Shown: positions 1-9,208 of the stretch, piece after piece
Position numbering within the stretch: the stretch's first letter is position 1
How the letters are laid out: each line of letters begins with the position of its first letter
DNA from: Chelydra serpentina
Taxonomy: Eukaryota > Chordata > Testudines > Chelydridae
Direction of reading: 5' to 3'
Assembly (NCBI GenBank): GCA_037349315.1
Contig: JBAIAC010000008.1
Location: 38,042,001 to 38,106,000, forward strand
Length of the DNA: 64,000 nucleotides
Made by a program: the position numbers and the translations under genes
The notes under the pieces: model-generated
Seen by the model: only the letters and a program-made list of their open reading frames with translations
Told to the model about the DNA's origin: nothing
Databases searched by the model: none

Positions 1-1020
1 CTTCCTGAAAACGCCATCCTGGCCACAATGGATGTAGAAGATCTTTACACCAATATTCCACATGAGGATGGACTACAAGCTCTCAGGAACTGTATCCCTG
101 ATGAGGCAACGGCACACCTGGTGACTGAGCTTTGTGACTTTGTCCTCACCCACAACCATTTCAGATTTGGGGACAGCTTATACCTTCAAGTCAGTGGCAC
201 TGCTATGCGTACCGGCATGACCCCACAGTATGCCAACATGTTTATGGCTGACTTAAAACAACGCTTCCTCAGCTCTCGTCCCCTAGTGCCCTTCCTCTAC
301 TTGCGCTACATTGATGACATCTTCATCATATGAACCCACGGGAAGGAGGACCTTGAAGAATTCCACCTGGATTTCAAAAATTTCCAACCCACCATCAACC
401 TCTGCCTGGACCAGTCCACACAAGAGATCCACTTCCTGGACACTACAGTGCAAATAAGTGATGGTCACATAAACACCACCCTATACCGGAAAACTGCTGA
501 CCCCTATACTTACCTACATCCCTCCAGCTTCCATAGAGGACACATCACACGATCCATTTTCTACAGCCAAGCCCTGAGGTACAACCGCATTTGCTTCAAT
601 CCCTCAGACAGAGACAAACACCTACAAGATCTCTATCAACCATTCTTAGAACGACAATACCCACCTGGGGAACTGAGGAAACAGATTGACAGAGCGAAAC
701 GGGTACCCAGAAGTCACCTACTACAGGACAGGTGCAACAAAGAAAATAACAGAACAACACTGGCCATCACGCACAGCCCCCAGCTAAAACCTCTCCAGCG
801 CATCATCAACCATCTACAACCTATACTGGAAAATGATCCCCCACTATCACATGCCTTGGGAGGCAGGCCAATCCTCGCTTACAGACAGGCCCCAACCTTA
901 AGCAAATACTCACCACCAACTACACACCACACCACAGAAACACTAACCCAGGAACCAATACCTATAACAAACTCCGGTGCCTTCTCTGTCCCCATATCTA
1001 GTCTAGAGACACCATCATAG
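1..1020 (+). pseudogene. PLE reverse transcriptase, one in-frame stop
   Basis: The frame is open from base 1 to a TAG at 1018-1020, apart from a TGA at 331-333. Visible RT motifs are the DVEDLYTNIP block near the start (catalytic-Asp region), TGMTPQYANMFM (fingers/palm) and the YIDDIF catalytic box at about 307-324, which supplies the YxDD aspartates. After the stop the same frame continues with DLEEFHLDF, a FLDTTV block and LYRKTADPYTYLHPSSFH, the thumb-side region typical of PLEs. The enzyme would copy element RNA into DNA at a nick or chromosome end. The stop lies only a few residues beyond the catalytic box, so it would remove the thumb. The codon probably was Trp (TGG), an inference from family consensus. 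The 5' end is cut by the window. Confidence 0.87.
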
Positions 1021-1094
1021 GACCCAAGCACACCAGCCACACCATCAGAGGCTCATTTTCACTTGCACATCTACTAATGTGATACATGTTATCA

Positions 1095-1225
1095 TGTGCC
1101 AGCAATGCCCCTCTGCCATGTACATTGGCCAAACCAGATAGTCTACGTAAAAGGATAAATGAACACAAATCAGACATCAGGAATGGTAACACAGAAAAGC
1201 CAATAGGAGAACACTTCAATCTCCC
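1095..1225 (+). pseudogene. PLE GIY-YIG endonuclease remnant
   Basis: A Cys-rich start (CQQCPSAMYIGQT) is followed, after a one-base frame change and stops near 1138, by SLRKRINEHKSDIRNG and then KPIGEHFN. This matches the PLE GIY-YIG nuclease layout: a C-x-x-C type lead, the second half of the motif as YIGQT, the catalytic Arg helix (LRKRINEH) and a conserved Glu/His stretch. In intact PLEs this domain nicks target DNA for priming. Here it is split over two frames and contains stops near 1233 and 1304, so it is inactive. No separate ATG is proposed because it is the C-terminal part of the single PLE polyprotein. Confidence 0.75.
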
Positions 1226-1549
1226 TTGACATTCAATAGCAGATTTAAAAGTAGCCATCCTTCAACAACAAAAACTTCAAAAACAGACTTCAAAGAGAAA
1301 CTGCTGAGCTACAATTCATTTGCAAACTTAACACCATCAATTTGGGCTTGAATAGGGAGTGGGAGTGGCTGGCTCATTACAAAAGCAATTTTCCCTCTCT
1401 TGGTATTGACACCTCCTCATCAATTATTGGGAGTTGACCACATCCACCCTGACTAAATTGCCCTTCAACATTGGTTTTCCATTTGTAAGGTAACCTTCTC
1501 TTCATGTGCCAATATGTATTTATGCCTCTATCTGTAATTTTCACTCCAT

Positions 1550-1683
1550 GCATCTGAAGAAGTGGGGTTTTTTACCCACAAAACCTTATGCCCAAATAAA
1601 CCTGTTAGTCTTCAAGGTGCCACCAGACTCCTCATTGTTTTTGTGGGTACAGACTAGACTAACATGGCTACCCCTCTGATACA
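1550..1683 (+). other. PLE 3' tail with hammerhead-like hairpin
   Basis: Non-coding 3' tail of the PLE. At 1554-1560 it reads CTGAAGA, followed by a hairpin (GTGGG... ...CCCAC) and an A-rich GAAA-like position (AAAA here), then CCTTATGC. The flanking GCAT and ATGC can pair and enclose the hairpin. The order CUGANGA, stem, GAAA is that of a hammerhead ribozyme core, and hammerheads are known in PLEs. However, an extra A precedes the stem and no convincing stem III is visible, so this is hammerhead-like only. The end, agactaacatggctacccct, is shared with the short PLE-tail insertions. Confidence 0.5.
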
Positions 1684-2743
1684 TAATTAATAAGACAATG
1701 TAAAATAATAAATGTACATGGTGCTTTTCAAATTCAGATGACAGCTTATGGTATTACTGCAGGTACTATGGACATGCAGCCACCTCATGGGGAGCTGTTT
1801 TACAGTGCATAATGATATTATACAATAGTTTAGAACAAGAAGTAGAGAAATATTTTGTACGCCACGTAATTATTAGGGGGAATTTATGTAGGTAAAATAT
1901 AATTACCACTTTGGAATTTGGACAGGACATCAGATCTCACATCCCTTCTCTTGAGAAAAATGCCATTTACCCTTCTCCAAATTAATATATTGCTTAATGA
2001 ACCATTAATCTTCAGAAACACATCCGGCTTGTTCTTAACTAAAATAATGGCTTCTGTCTCAATACTTCTATATAGATGTTTATTCAATCACGCTCTATTA
2101 CATTCTGAACAGAAAAATGTACCTTCATAAGGATAATAATATGTCAAAACTATTGTACTTCTGTACATAATGGTCCATCCTTTTGGGGCAGAATATTGAT
2201 TTTATGGAAATACATGCTTATTTCAGCATTTGTGTCATGGTGTAGGAGCTTAGGTACTATGCTATTAAGCATCTTAGAAATACTTAAGACAGATACATGG
2301 ATGCTGAAAAAAAGAGGTTTCTCACTAACGTTCATATTTGAAGTCAGTTCACTCTGATAGGGAATGGATTAAAAATGACCATAGTGCAGAGAGTGCATAA
2401 AATATGAACCTCTCCACTATAGAAAGGTATATGAGTCACACTTTAATTAGTGCATCAGATTCCAATGGAACTGTCAGTAGGTTCCCACTCTGTAATCAAA
2501 TCTCCTTGTGCCCTAGTAACATATCACTTATTCAGTTTATGCTATTGCCTTTAAATTTTAATTAATATTTAGATTCACATTTAATTGAATTTGCTAATGG
2601 TTGTCTATATGCTAATTTGTTTGTAGTGGCTGGCCATCTGTTGTGGTGTAGGAGCTTCCCATCTGTATTTAATAATTTACAGAGAAGTGGACTTTCTCTT
2701 GCATTTAATTTTTCTCCTTTTAATTTCTTTGTTTTAGCTCATA
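1684..2743. other. Unassigned A/T-rich sequence
   Basis: No supported gene, terminal repeat or TSD seen. Open frames are short and lack codon structure. The run just before 2744 is pyrimidine-rich and is treated with the exon candidate. Confidence 0.5.
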
Positions 2744-3020
2744 AAGAAGCTGTGCCGTAACTAAAGGACTGAAGATCAGCTTCACCTTCTCACAGAGCCA
2801 ATATGTACTTGTATAACCATTCAAACAAAAAAAATAATTACTAGAGGGAATTCAATCTCCGTGTAATTTCTCTAATTATTATTAAATTGTAAAAGTCCTT
2901 TGTATTGTACCATTTACAGCCAAGTCTGTGATTCAGATTACATGAGCTCCACATGCTTTTATTGTTTTACCAAATGTTTTAATGATAACATTTTAAGAGA
3001 ATAAAACAGTTTGATCTCAA
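2744..3020 (+). other. Candidate 3'-terminal exon with 3' UTR
   Basis: A long pyrimidine tract (tttttctccttttaatttct, then ttgttttag) ends in a strong splice-acceptor-like AG just before about 2739-2740. The sequence after it can be read CTC ATA AAG AAG CTG TGC CGT AAC TAA, or in the next frame Ala-His-Lys-Glu-Ala-Val-Pro-stop. A/T-rich UTR-like sequence then runs to an AATAAA at 3000-3005, followed by T/G-rich sequence. Acceptor, short C-terminal codons, stop, UTR and poly(A) signal in that order fit the last exon of a host gene. No upstream exon is visible, the coding part is only 8-9 codons, and chance cannot be excluded. Confidence 0.22.
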
Positions 3021-3944
3021 TTTCTGTATGGGGAGATGCTTTTAAACTTTTGGGATACATCCAATAGTACATCTTTATGTCTTTAATTATCTGAGTTACA
3101 CAAATTTCATACATTCCTTAGAAGGGCTTTTTAAAATTATTCTCCATTTTATCTTTTTAAAGGCACAAACGTCAGAGAAACAAGATGGCTCAGGGAACGA
3201 GATAGTGAGGGTTTCACTTCTGGATCACTGATCCAGTAGTAGTCACTGGTCTAGTCAGTATGCAAAGAATTGCATAAAAAATAGAAAAAGGCACAATCTC
3301 TATCCCATGTTACCTAGAATCTAAGAGCTCAATCTTGAGAGGCTTGCATTTCTAGTCACCTTTTAACTTCTCTCCCACCAGCTCTCTGTTTTATCTGTTG
3401 AGATCAATAAACTCTCCCAGGCCAAGAACTGTCTCTTACAATGTGTATGTATTGAGTCAAGCACAATAGATCCCAGATTTCAGTTAAGGCCTCTAGGCAC
3501 TACTGGTTACAATTATAATAATTCTAGGATCTGGCTTTCTATTAGACAAACAATACAGTTCTGACATACAAGGCTCCAAAAAGCCAGATGATGGTTTGAT
3601 CTCAAAGGAATGCAATTGGGACCCAATTGCTCTGCTTGTGTCAGTGGAGGTGCACCAGTTTCCACCAGCAGAGGATCTGGCTCATTGTCTTGTATATGCC
3701 TAGGCCTCAGAGCACAAATATGTTTTAGGGAGGGAGATGAATAATGTGAGAGTGTCTGTTTTGCTTGAAACAATATTCTCCAATTTTCCAGTTATTTAAT
3801 GTTTAACCATGTGGAGTTTCCATCAAAAACCAATTGACACAAACAAAGCCATTTGCAAGATGAAAACCTTATGCCATTGGACCCACACCCTTTTACATTT
3901 TTGTGCTTGTAGGATTTTCAATATTAATCTAGTTTCTTCCTCTT
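3021..3944. other. Unassigned sequence
   Basis: No recognisable gene or element boundaries. The short open frames on both strands lack motifs or exon signals. Confidence 0.45.
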
Positions 3945-3966
3945 CCCCCCCCCCCCCCCCCCCCCC
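3945..3966. repeat. Poly-C tract
   Basis: A run of 22 consecutive C residues directly after a T/C-rich stretch. Its length is probably variable and prone to sequencing error. Confidence 0.95.
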
Positions 3967-4989
3967 GCTTTATTTTTATATGATAAACTGAAGCTGGGTT
4001 TTTCCCTGTGGTTCACAATGAGCCATCGTCAGCCCTGGTCAAAGCACATTTTTACTATGCTAAGGCCTGATCCTGTGAGGAGCTGACTATACCTAAATCC
4101 TGTTGGAAATCAAAGGAGACACTCAGCACCTCACAGGACTGCACCTTTATAAGGCAGCGAGCCAAATATTGCACAGAGCGGGCAGACTGCTTTGCAATGT
4201 GCACAGGGAGTTGGTGGTGTTGATTGACTTTTTGTTTTGGAAGCCATGCTTAAAACCATAAACTAAAACAAATTATAATAAAATAAAGTAGATGAAGCAG
4301 TTCTTAATTATACCGCAGAATTTCTGAAACGACCTTTCATTTAGTATCTTAGGCCCCAGTTCAGAAAGATACTTAAACACTTCTAACTTCAAGCACATGA
4401 GTAGTCTTATTGATACCCTTCAATCTAGGCACATACTTAAGTACCTTCCTGAAATGGTGCCTTAAGTAGCATGATCTGTCTTGTGGATCTTCAGTATATA
4501 GAGCTGAAAGAGGTAAAATCCTGGTTCTGTTAAATTCCCTGACTCTTGACCTTAGACCACAAGCTGAGGTTCTTGTTGTACATTTACTCAATCTTTCCTG
4601 TGGAGAACTCCCACTGACAGCCATTAGTGACTTTGTCCCCTTCAGATAGCCACAGATTTATCCTCTTTTAAAGAGGACTTATCTTTCTTTTTCTTTAATC
4701 CCTCAGGTCATTTGATATGGCACTATAACTTGGTATTGGTATTTTTGCTTTATTTAGATTTTGTGTTTTTAAAGTGCTTTAATTGCTGTTTTAATTATCT
4801 GTGTTTTAAGTGATGTGCCTTGAACATTAGTAGTGGCTAGACACCACAGAAAACATGTATTATTATTTTGCTTGTGCATTATATTGGTACTGCACAGGCT
4901 TTGGGAGTTAATGAGATTAGTTGTAGTTTTCAACAAAGATATAATAGAAATGGGGGGGCAGGAATTAAGAGAGTTGAAAAATGACTAGA
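3967..4989. other. Unassigned, with old dispersed motif fragments
   Basis: Mostly unassigned. Around 4065-4145 (tgatcctgtgagg ... cctcacagga) and 4350-4440 (cagttcagaaagatacttaa ... cttcaagcacatgag) are decayed copies of short amniote dispersed motifs that recur elsewhere in this window (see 32930, 39780, 42100, 49290). No coding support. Confidence 0.4.
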
Positions 4990-5310
4990 GGCATGAAGAG
5001 ATTTTGCTAGGATGAGAGATTGAAAAGACTGGAACTGTTAGCTTAGGAGACAAAGAAGCGGGTATATGTGTAAAAAATAATCAATGGTATAGACAAAGTA
5101 AATCAGACAGTCCTGGAATTAACTTGTCTCACAAAAGGGAACAAAAAGGGAACAGACAATAAAACTAAAAGGCAACAAGTTAAAACTGCTAACAGGAAAT
5201 GCTATTTTGCACTGCCTATAGTTTATCTGTGGAAATCACTGCCAAAAATTAACATGTAGGCTGAAACCTTAATAGGAGTCGAAATAGGACAGGATGTTTA
5301 TGGATAACAA
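4990..5310 (+). mobile_element. Old CR1/L3-type LINE 3' fragment
   Basis: Decayed reading on + resembles the CR1-superfamily RT C-terminal tail: RLKRLELLA, then a KIINGIDKVNQ-like stretch, then a WKSLPK-type block near 5230, matching the order (LxxLxLxSLxxRR, hxNxhxxxxD, WNxLPxEV) seen in the young CR1 copy at 6660-7015. Several stops and a weak match show it is ancient. The 3' end is not defined. Confidence 0.5.
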
Positions 5311-5372
5311 GAACATCACCAGTTACATTCGATAGAAACACACATGCAAACACGCACACATTTTTTAATATG

Positions 5373-5475
5373 AAGCGACAAAGGGTCCTCTGGCACCTTA
5401 TAGACTAGCAGAGGTATTGGAGCATAAGCTTTCGTGGGTGAATACCCACTTCTTCGGATGCAAGCAGTGGAAATG
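5373..5475 (-). mobile_element. Tail-only PLE insertion, 12-bp TSD
   Basis: About 103 bp homologous to the reverse complement of the PLE tail at 1550-1683: gcgacaaagggtcct, a ggcaccttatagact block, the hairpin gtgggtgaatacccac (5434-5449) and cttcttcgg. It is flanked by the exact 12-bp direct repeat ttttttaatatg (5361-5372 and 5476-5487), so it inserted as a separate event. It has no coding capacity. Compared with the copy at 30066 it lacks the tatcagagggg terminus, so it is truncated on that side. Confidence 0.85.
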
Positions 5476-5629
5476 TTTTTTAATATGTTATCTTTCAATT
5501 TTATTGTATGTGTTCTTGCTCTTATATCATGAGAGGGTAATTCTTGGAATGGCTGATCTACCTTATCTATACCATTAATTTTATATCCCTCTATCATCAG
5601 TGGTGCAAGTAGATTTTATCTTTTACCGG

Positions 5630-5663
5630 TTTGTGTCCCTCCCAACTATGGGAGGGACACAAA
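5630..5663. repeat. Perfect 14-bp hairpin in hAT subterminal region
   Basis: tttgtgtccctccc (5630-5643), loop aactat, gggagggacacaaa (5650-5663). Perfect inverted repeat near the left end of the composite hAT element; subterminal hairpins are common in foldback hAT derivatives. Confidence 0.9.
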
Positions 5664-5695
5664 GGTGGGAACCAGCTAAAGGGTGGGCATGTGAC
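5661..5695. repeat. 35-bp direct duplication, left copy
   Basis: About 35 bp repeated at 7785-7819 with four mismatches; the core accagctaaagggtgggca is identical. The two copies flank the LTR at 5690-7782. This is far longer than the 4-6 bp TSD expected of LTR elements (see findings). Confidence 0.85.
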
Positions 5696-6183
5696 GGGTT
5701 CAGTCACAGAGACCCCCTTGGGACTGTCACTTGATGTGCTGAGAATACCTCTGAGCCCGTTTCCTCTGTCATTTTGGGCCTCCAGAACCCTGCCTTGTTG
5801 AGCCAGATACGCAAGCCTGCTGCAACACAGACCCAGGGTCTGAACCACGCCCTCAAAACTGCACACTTAACTGAAAACAGCTTAGGAAGTGCTCCTGTCT
5901 CCAGCACCAGGACACCTAGATCCCAATGGGATCCAAACCCCAAATAAATCCATTTTACTCTGTATAAAACTTATACAGTGTAAACTCAAATTGTCCACCC
6001 TCTATAACACTGATAAAGAGATATGCACAGCTGTGTGCTCCCCCAGGTATTAATCACTTACTCTGAGTTAATTAATAAACAAAAGTGATTTTATTAAGTA
6101 TTAACAGTAGGATTTAAGTGGTTCCAAGTAATAATAGACAGAACAAAGTAAGTCACCAAGTAAAATAAATCAAAAACATACAA

Positions 6184-7110
6184 ATCATCAATGATCTGGA
6201 GGATGTTGTGGACTGCACCCTTAGCAAGTTTGCAGATGACACTAAACTGGGAGGAGTGGTAGATATGATGGAGGGTAGAGATAGGATACAGAGGGACCTA
6301 GACAAATTAGAGGATTGAGCCGAAAGAAATATGATGAGGTTCAACAAGGACAAGTGCAGAGTCCTGCACTTAGGACGGAAGACTCCCATGCACCGCTACA
6401 GACTAGGGACCGAATGGCTGGGCAGCAGTTCTGCAGAAAAGGACCTAGGGGTTACAGTGGACGAAAAGCTGAATATGAGTCAACAATGTGCCCTTGTTGC
6501 CAAGAAGGCTAACGGTATTTTGGGCTGTATAAGTAGGGGCATTTCCAGCAGATCGAGGGACGTGATTATTCCCCTCTATTCGGCACTGGTGAGGCCTCAT
6601 TTGGAGTACTGAGTCCACACTACAAGAAGGATGTGGATAAATTGGAAAGAGTCCAGTGGAGGGCAACAAAAATGATTAGGGGGCTGGAGCACATGACTTA
6701 TGAGGAGAGGGTGAGGGAACTGGGATTGTTTAGCCTGCAGAAGAGAAGAATGAGGGGGGATTTGATAGCTGCTTTCAACTACCTAAAAGGGGGTTCCAAA
6801 GAGGATGGATCTAGACTGTTCTCAGTGGTAGAAGATGACAGAACAAGGAGTAATGGTCTCAAGTTTCAGAGGGGGAGATTTAGGCTGGATATTAGGAAAA
6901 ACTTTTTCACTAGGAGGGTGGTGAAGCACTGGAATGGGTTACCTAGGGAGGTGGTGGAATCTCCTTCCTTGGAGGTTTTTAAGGTCAGGCTTGACAAAGC
7001 CCTGGCTGGGATGATTTAGTTGGGGTTGGTCCTGCTTTGAGCAGGGGGTTGGACTAGATGACCTCCTGAGGTCCCTTCCAATCCTGAGATTCTATGATTC
7101 TATGATTCTA
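6184..7110 (+). mobile_element. CR1 LINE, 5'-truncated
   Basis: Truncated CR1 inserted in the LTR. It begins inside the RT gene (frame [10 protein letters not shown]), carries the catalytic FADD box, the RT C-terminal region, and ends with the CR1-typical 3' repeats tctatgattctatgattcta (7091-7110). The adjoining LTR sequence resumes with agtctaaacctaatacatta, homologous to 59454 onward in the second LTR copy, which fixes the 3' junction. Extreme 5' truncation is normal for CR1. Confidence 0.92.
6187..7019 (+). pseudogene. CR1 ORF2 (RT C-terminal part), broken
   Basis: C-terminal part of the CR1 reverse transcriptase. Visible blocks in order: [11 protein letters not shown] (FADD, codons at 6229-6240, the catalytic Asp pair), [40 protein letters not shown] and [13 protein letters not shown] (to about 6610), then after a small deletion and stop near 6611 the tail [19 protein letters not shown] through [16 protein letters not shown] to GMI-stop at 7017-7019. 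A stop also lies at 6318 (tga within DWAER). It is a fragment with no endonuclease domain and cannot act. The LERVQ..ATK and WNxLP blocks are characteristic of the CR1 C-terminus. Confidence 0.88.
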
Positions 7111-7782
7111 AGTCTAAACCTAATACATTAAGAAACTGAATACAGGTAAATCTCACCCTCAGAGATGTTCCAATAAGCTTCTTTCACAAACTAGACTCCT
7201 TCTTAGTCTGGGCCCAATCTTTTCCCCTGGTTCAGTTCTTGTTAGTTCCAGCTCAGGTGGTAACTAGCGGACTTCTCATGACTGCAGCGCCCTTTGTTCT
7301 GTTCCACCCCCTTTTATAGCTTTGTCCCAAGGTGGGAATCCTTTGTCTCTCTGGGTTCCCACCCCTCCTTCTAAATGGAAAATCACCAGATTTAAGGTGG
7401 ATTCCAGTATCAGGTGACATGGTCACATGTCACTATAAGACCTCATTCTTCATTACCCACAGGCTGGCCTCCACATCCACAAGAAGTCTTGCAGGTAAAT
7501 AAACCATCTACAGCCAATTGTCCCAGTCAATGGGTGCCACCAAGATTCTAAACCACTATTAATGGCCCCACTTTGCATAATTACAATAGGACCTCAGAGT
7601 TAACTTCATATTTCTCATTTTAGATACATGATACATACGTACAAATAGGATGAACACACTCAGTAGATTATAAACTTTATAATGATACCTTACAAGAGAC
7701 CTTTTGCATAAAGTATATGACAGTTACATTATATTCCCATTCCAAGCATATTTTCATCAAGCATATGGAGTGCAATGTCACA

Positions 7783-8265
7783 ACAAAGGGGAGCACCAGC
7801 TAAAGGGTGGGCACGTGACCTCCCCCCGCGACCCCCCCCATACATGACCCCCCCCCACCATGACCCTGCCCCGCCCCAGACTGGGGCCCTGGCATTCTCC
7901 CCAACCCCTCCCCAGTTACTGGGGGGGGCTCTGTCCTCCCACTGCACCGGCTCCCTCTCGCATTTGCCTGCTTTTCCTGGCAGCCAGGTCCTGGAGCTAC
8001 TCCCAGATGCTGCCCGGTGCATCTTAGCAGCTGCCTGGGAGAGTGCCTAGCTCTCCCAGGCAACTGCTGTGCTGCACCGGGCAGTGTCTCAGGCAGCGTG
8101 GCTGGAAGAGGAGAGAGACTCGCCTGCTGGCTCTGGCCCTGCGCCTTCCTCTCCCCACCCAGGTCAGCAGGGGCACTTGAACCTGGGGAGGGTCACTCGA
8201 CCCTTTGTGCCCCTCCCACCAGTCGCCTTTAGCACCCCCCCTCATAAAAAATGTTCCATGACTAG
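7783..8265. other. C-rich internal part of the composite hAT element
   Basis: Begins with the second copy of the 35-bp duplication and continues into runs of C with CCCCCGCGACC-type units. Contains an inverted repeat at 8007-8087: ctgcccggtgcat ... ctcccaggcaactgc ... tgcaccgggcag, with arms pairing over about 34 bp around the centre near 8045. Open frames on both strands are by-products of the skewed composition. Confidence 0.6.
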
Positions 8266-8316
8266 AGCCCTGTGTGGATACAAATGTATATCTGCAGGTG
8301 CAGATATCCACAGATA

Positions 8317-8645
8317 GAAATCGGTATCCGCTGAACATCTCAGGGCTGTCCCGGGAACCGCAGTGGCAAAAGGAGCAGAGCATGGGGCCACCAGGTGGCC
8401 CCATGCCAGCAGCTCCTCCAGCATGAATGTACTACCCCAAGCCCCACTCCCAGCTGTCCTCTGGCGGGGCTCTACAGACCCCAGACAGGAGACACAACTG
8501 CGTGGAAGGGCTGCGGGTGGGGCTGGGGGCGGTACAGCCGTGCTGGAGGAACTGATGGCATGGGGCTGCCTGGCAGCCCCATGTTCTGCTCCTTTCACTG
8601 CTGTGATTCCCGGGACAGCCTTGCGGTGTTCAGCGGATACCGAAT
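8317..8645. repeat. Long imperfect inverted repeat (foldback)
   Basis: Left arm starts atcggtatccgctgaaca and continues ctgtcccgggaa..., gagcagagcatggggc, gccagcagctcctcca. The right arm is its reverse complement: tgctggaggaactgatggca, catggggctgcc, ctgctcctttcactg, cccgggacagcc, ttcagcggatacc. Arms are roughly 110-120 bp with a GC-rich centre near 8480. Probably a small foldback DNA transposon inside the larger hAT, or its own internal palindrome. An upstream piece from about 8262 (ctagagccctgtgtggatac) may belong to it. Confidence 0.75.
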
Positions 8646-8735
8646 GTGTCTTTCCGGTACAGCATAGTGGCAATAAATGTCTTAATGGTACGGCGTACCT
8701 GACCATACTGGCTTACTTGCACCACCGTCTATCAT

Positions 8736-8914
8736 GTCTCCTGTTATGGGTCCCCCCGTGTGACTTAACAGATCTGATCTTTCCAGTCTTTCTTCAAACT
8801 CAACTCTTTCCATTCCTCTAACTTTTTCATCTGTATCTGAACACCCTCTATATCTGACATAATATACTGGAAGAATTAATATTCCCTTATGTTTCTGGGC
8901 ATGACAACCACAAA
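8736..8914. other. Unassigned sequence
   Basis: Spacer between the hAT composite and the next MITE; nothing recognised. Confidence 0.4.
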
Positions 8915-9208
8915 GGGTATGTCTCAAGTCTGAGCTGGGATGATTTCCAGCTTGAGGAGAAATATTCATGCTATCTGTCATCATGCTTAAAATAGAATGT
9001 AGCCAGGGGAGCATGAACCATGGGAGGAACTGGCTTCCCTGAGTTTGTACCCATCCAAGACCCTAGGTACATACTCAAGGCAGTAGGCCTATCCTGCCAC
9101 TCGCACCACCATGCTATGCTCTATTTTTAGCAAGCTAGCTTCATGAGAGCTAGAATGAGTATGTTTCTTCAAACTGGGAATCACACCGGCTCCAAGTGTG
9201 GGCATACC
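8915..9208. mobile_element. MITE, Harbinger-like termini
   Basis: Left end gggtatgtctcaagtc and right end ccaagtgtgggcatacc form imperfect terminal inverted repeats of the same type as the elements at 22504, 33953, 34976 and 44045. About 294 bp, no coding capacity. No convincing TSD. Confidence 0.5.

Larger units (their letters stand above)
1..1683 (+). mobile_element. Penelope-like element (PLE), 5' part outside window
   Basis: Retroelement of the Penelope-like order, seen from its reverse transcriptase (RT) to its 3' end. In order it holds the RT (1-1020), a linker, a decayed GIY-YIG endonuclease region (about 1095-1225), and an untranslated tail (about 1540-1683) ending in cccctctgatac. 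The tail is homologous, in reverse complement, to short insertions at 5373-5475, 30066-30272 and 41541-41619, which fixes the 3' boundary near 1683. The element is not functional: there is an in-frame stop just after the RT catalytic box and several stops and shifts in the endonuclease part. RT plus GIY-YIG is the known PLE architecture. Subfamily is not assigned. Confidence 0.88.
5690..7782 (-). mobile_element. LTR (solo), interrupted by a CR1
   Basis: Homologous along its length to 58957-60179; both start tgt(g/c)a and end ..catcaca or ..aatgtcaca. Without the CR1 it is about 1.17 kb. In minus orientation there is a TATA-like box (rc of cttttatagc, 7311-7320), so the LTR reads on -. Opposite strand markers such as aataaatccatttt near 5942 correspond to the far end. 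No internal gag/pol sequence adjoins it, so it looks like a solo LTR of an endogenous retrovirus or Gypsy-type element; the class is not decided. No normal 5-bp TSD is visible. Confidence 0.72.
5590..8735 (+). mobile_element. Composite hAT element with nested LTR, CR1 and inverted repeats
   Basis: Outer boundaries are given by an exact 8-bp TSD, tctatcat (5590-5597 and 8728-8735), and terminal inverted repeats cagtggtgcaagta (from 5598) and tacttgcaccaccg (to 8727). An 8-bp TSD with CAGTGGTG-type termini is diagnostic of hAT transposons. Own sequence is 5598-5689 and most of 7783-8727. It is non-autonomous, with no transposase seen. An LTR (5690-7782) sits inside it and a CR1 (6184-7110) sits inside that LTR, giving the order hAT first, LTR second, CR1 last. 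Internal GC-rich inverted repeats lie at 8007-8087 and 8317-8645. Confidence 0.82.

Noticed and set aside
8242..8821. Long open frames on both strands (154 and 152 codons)
   Set aside because: They mirror each other across the inverted repeat 8317-8645; the two translations resemble each other because the DNA is palindromic.
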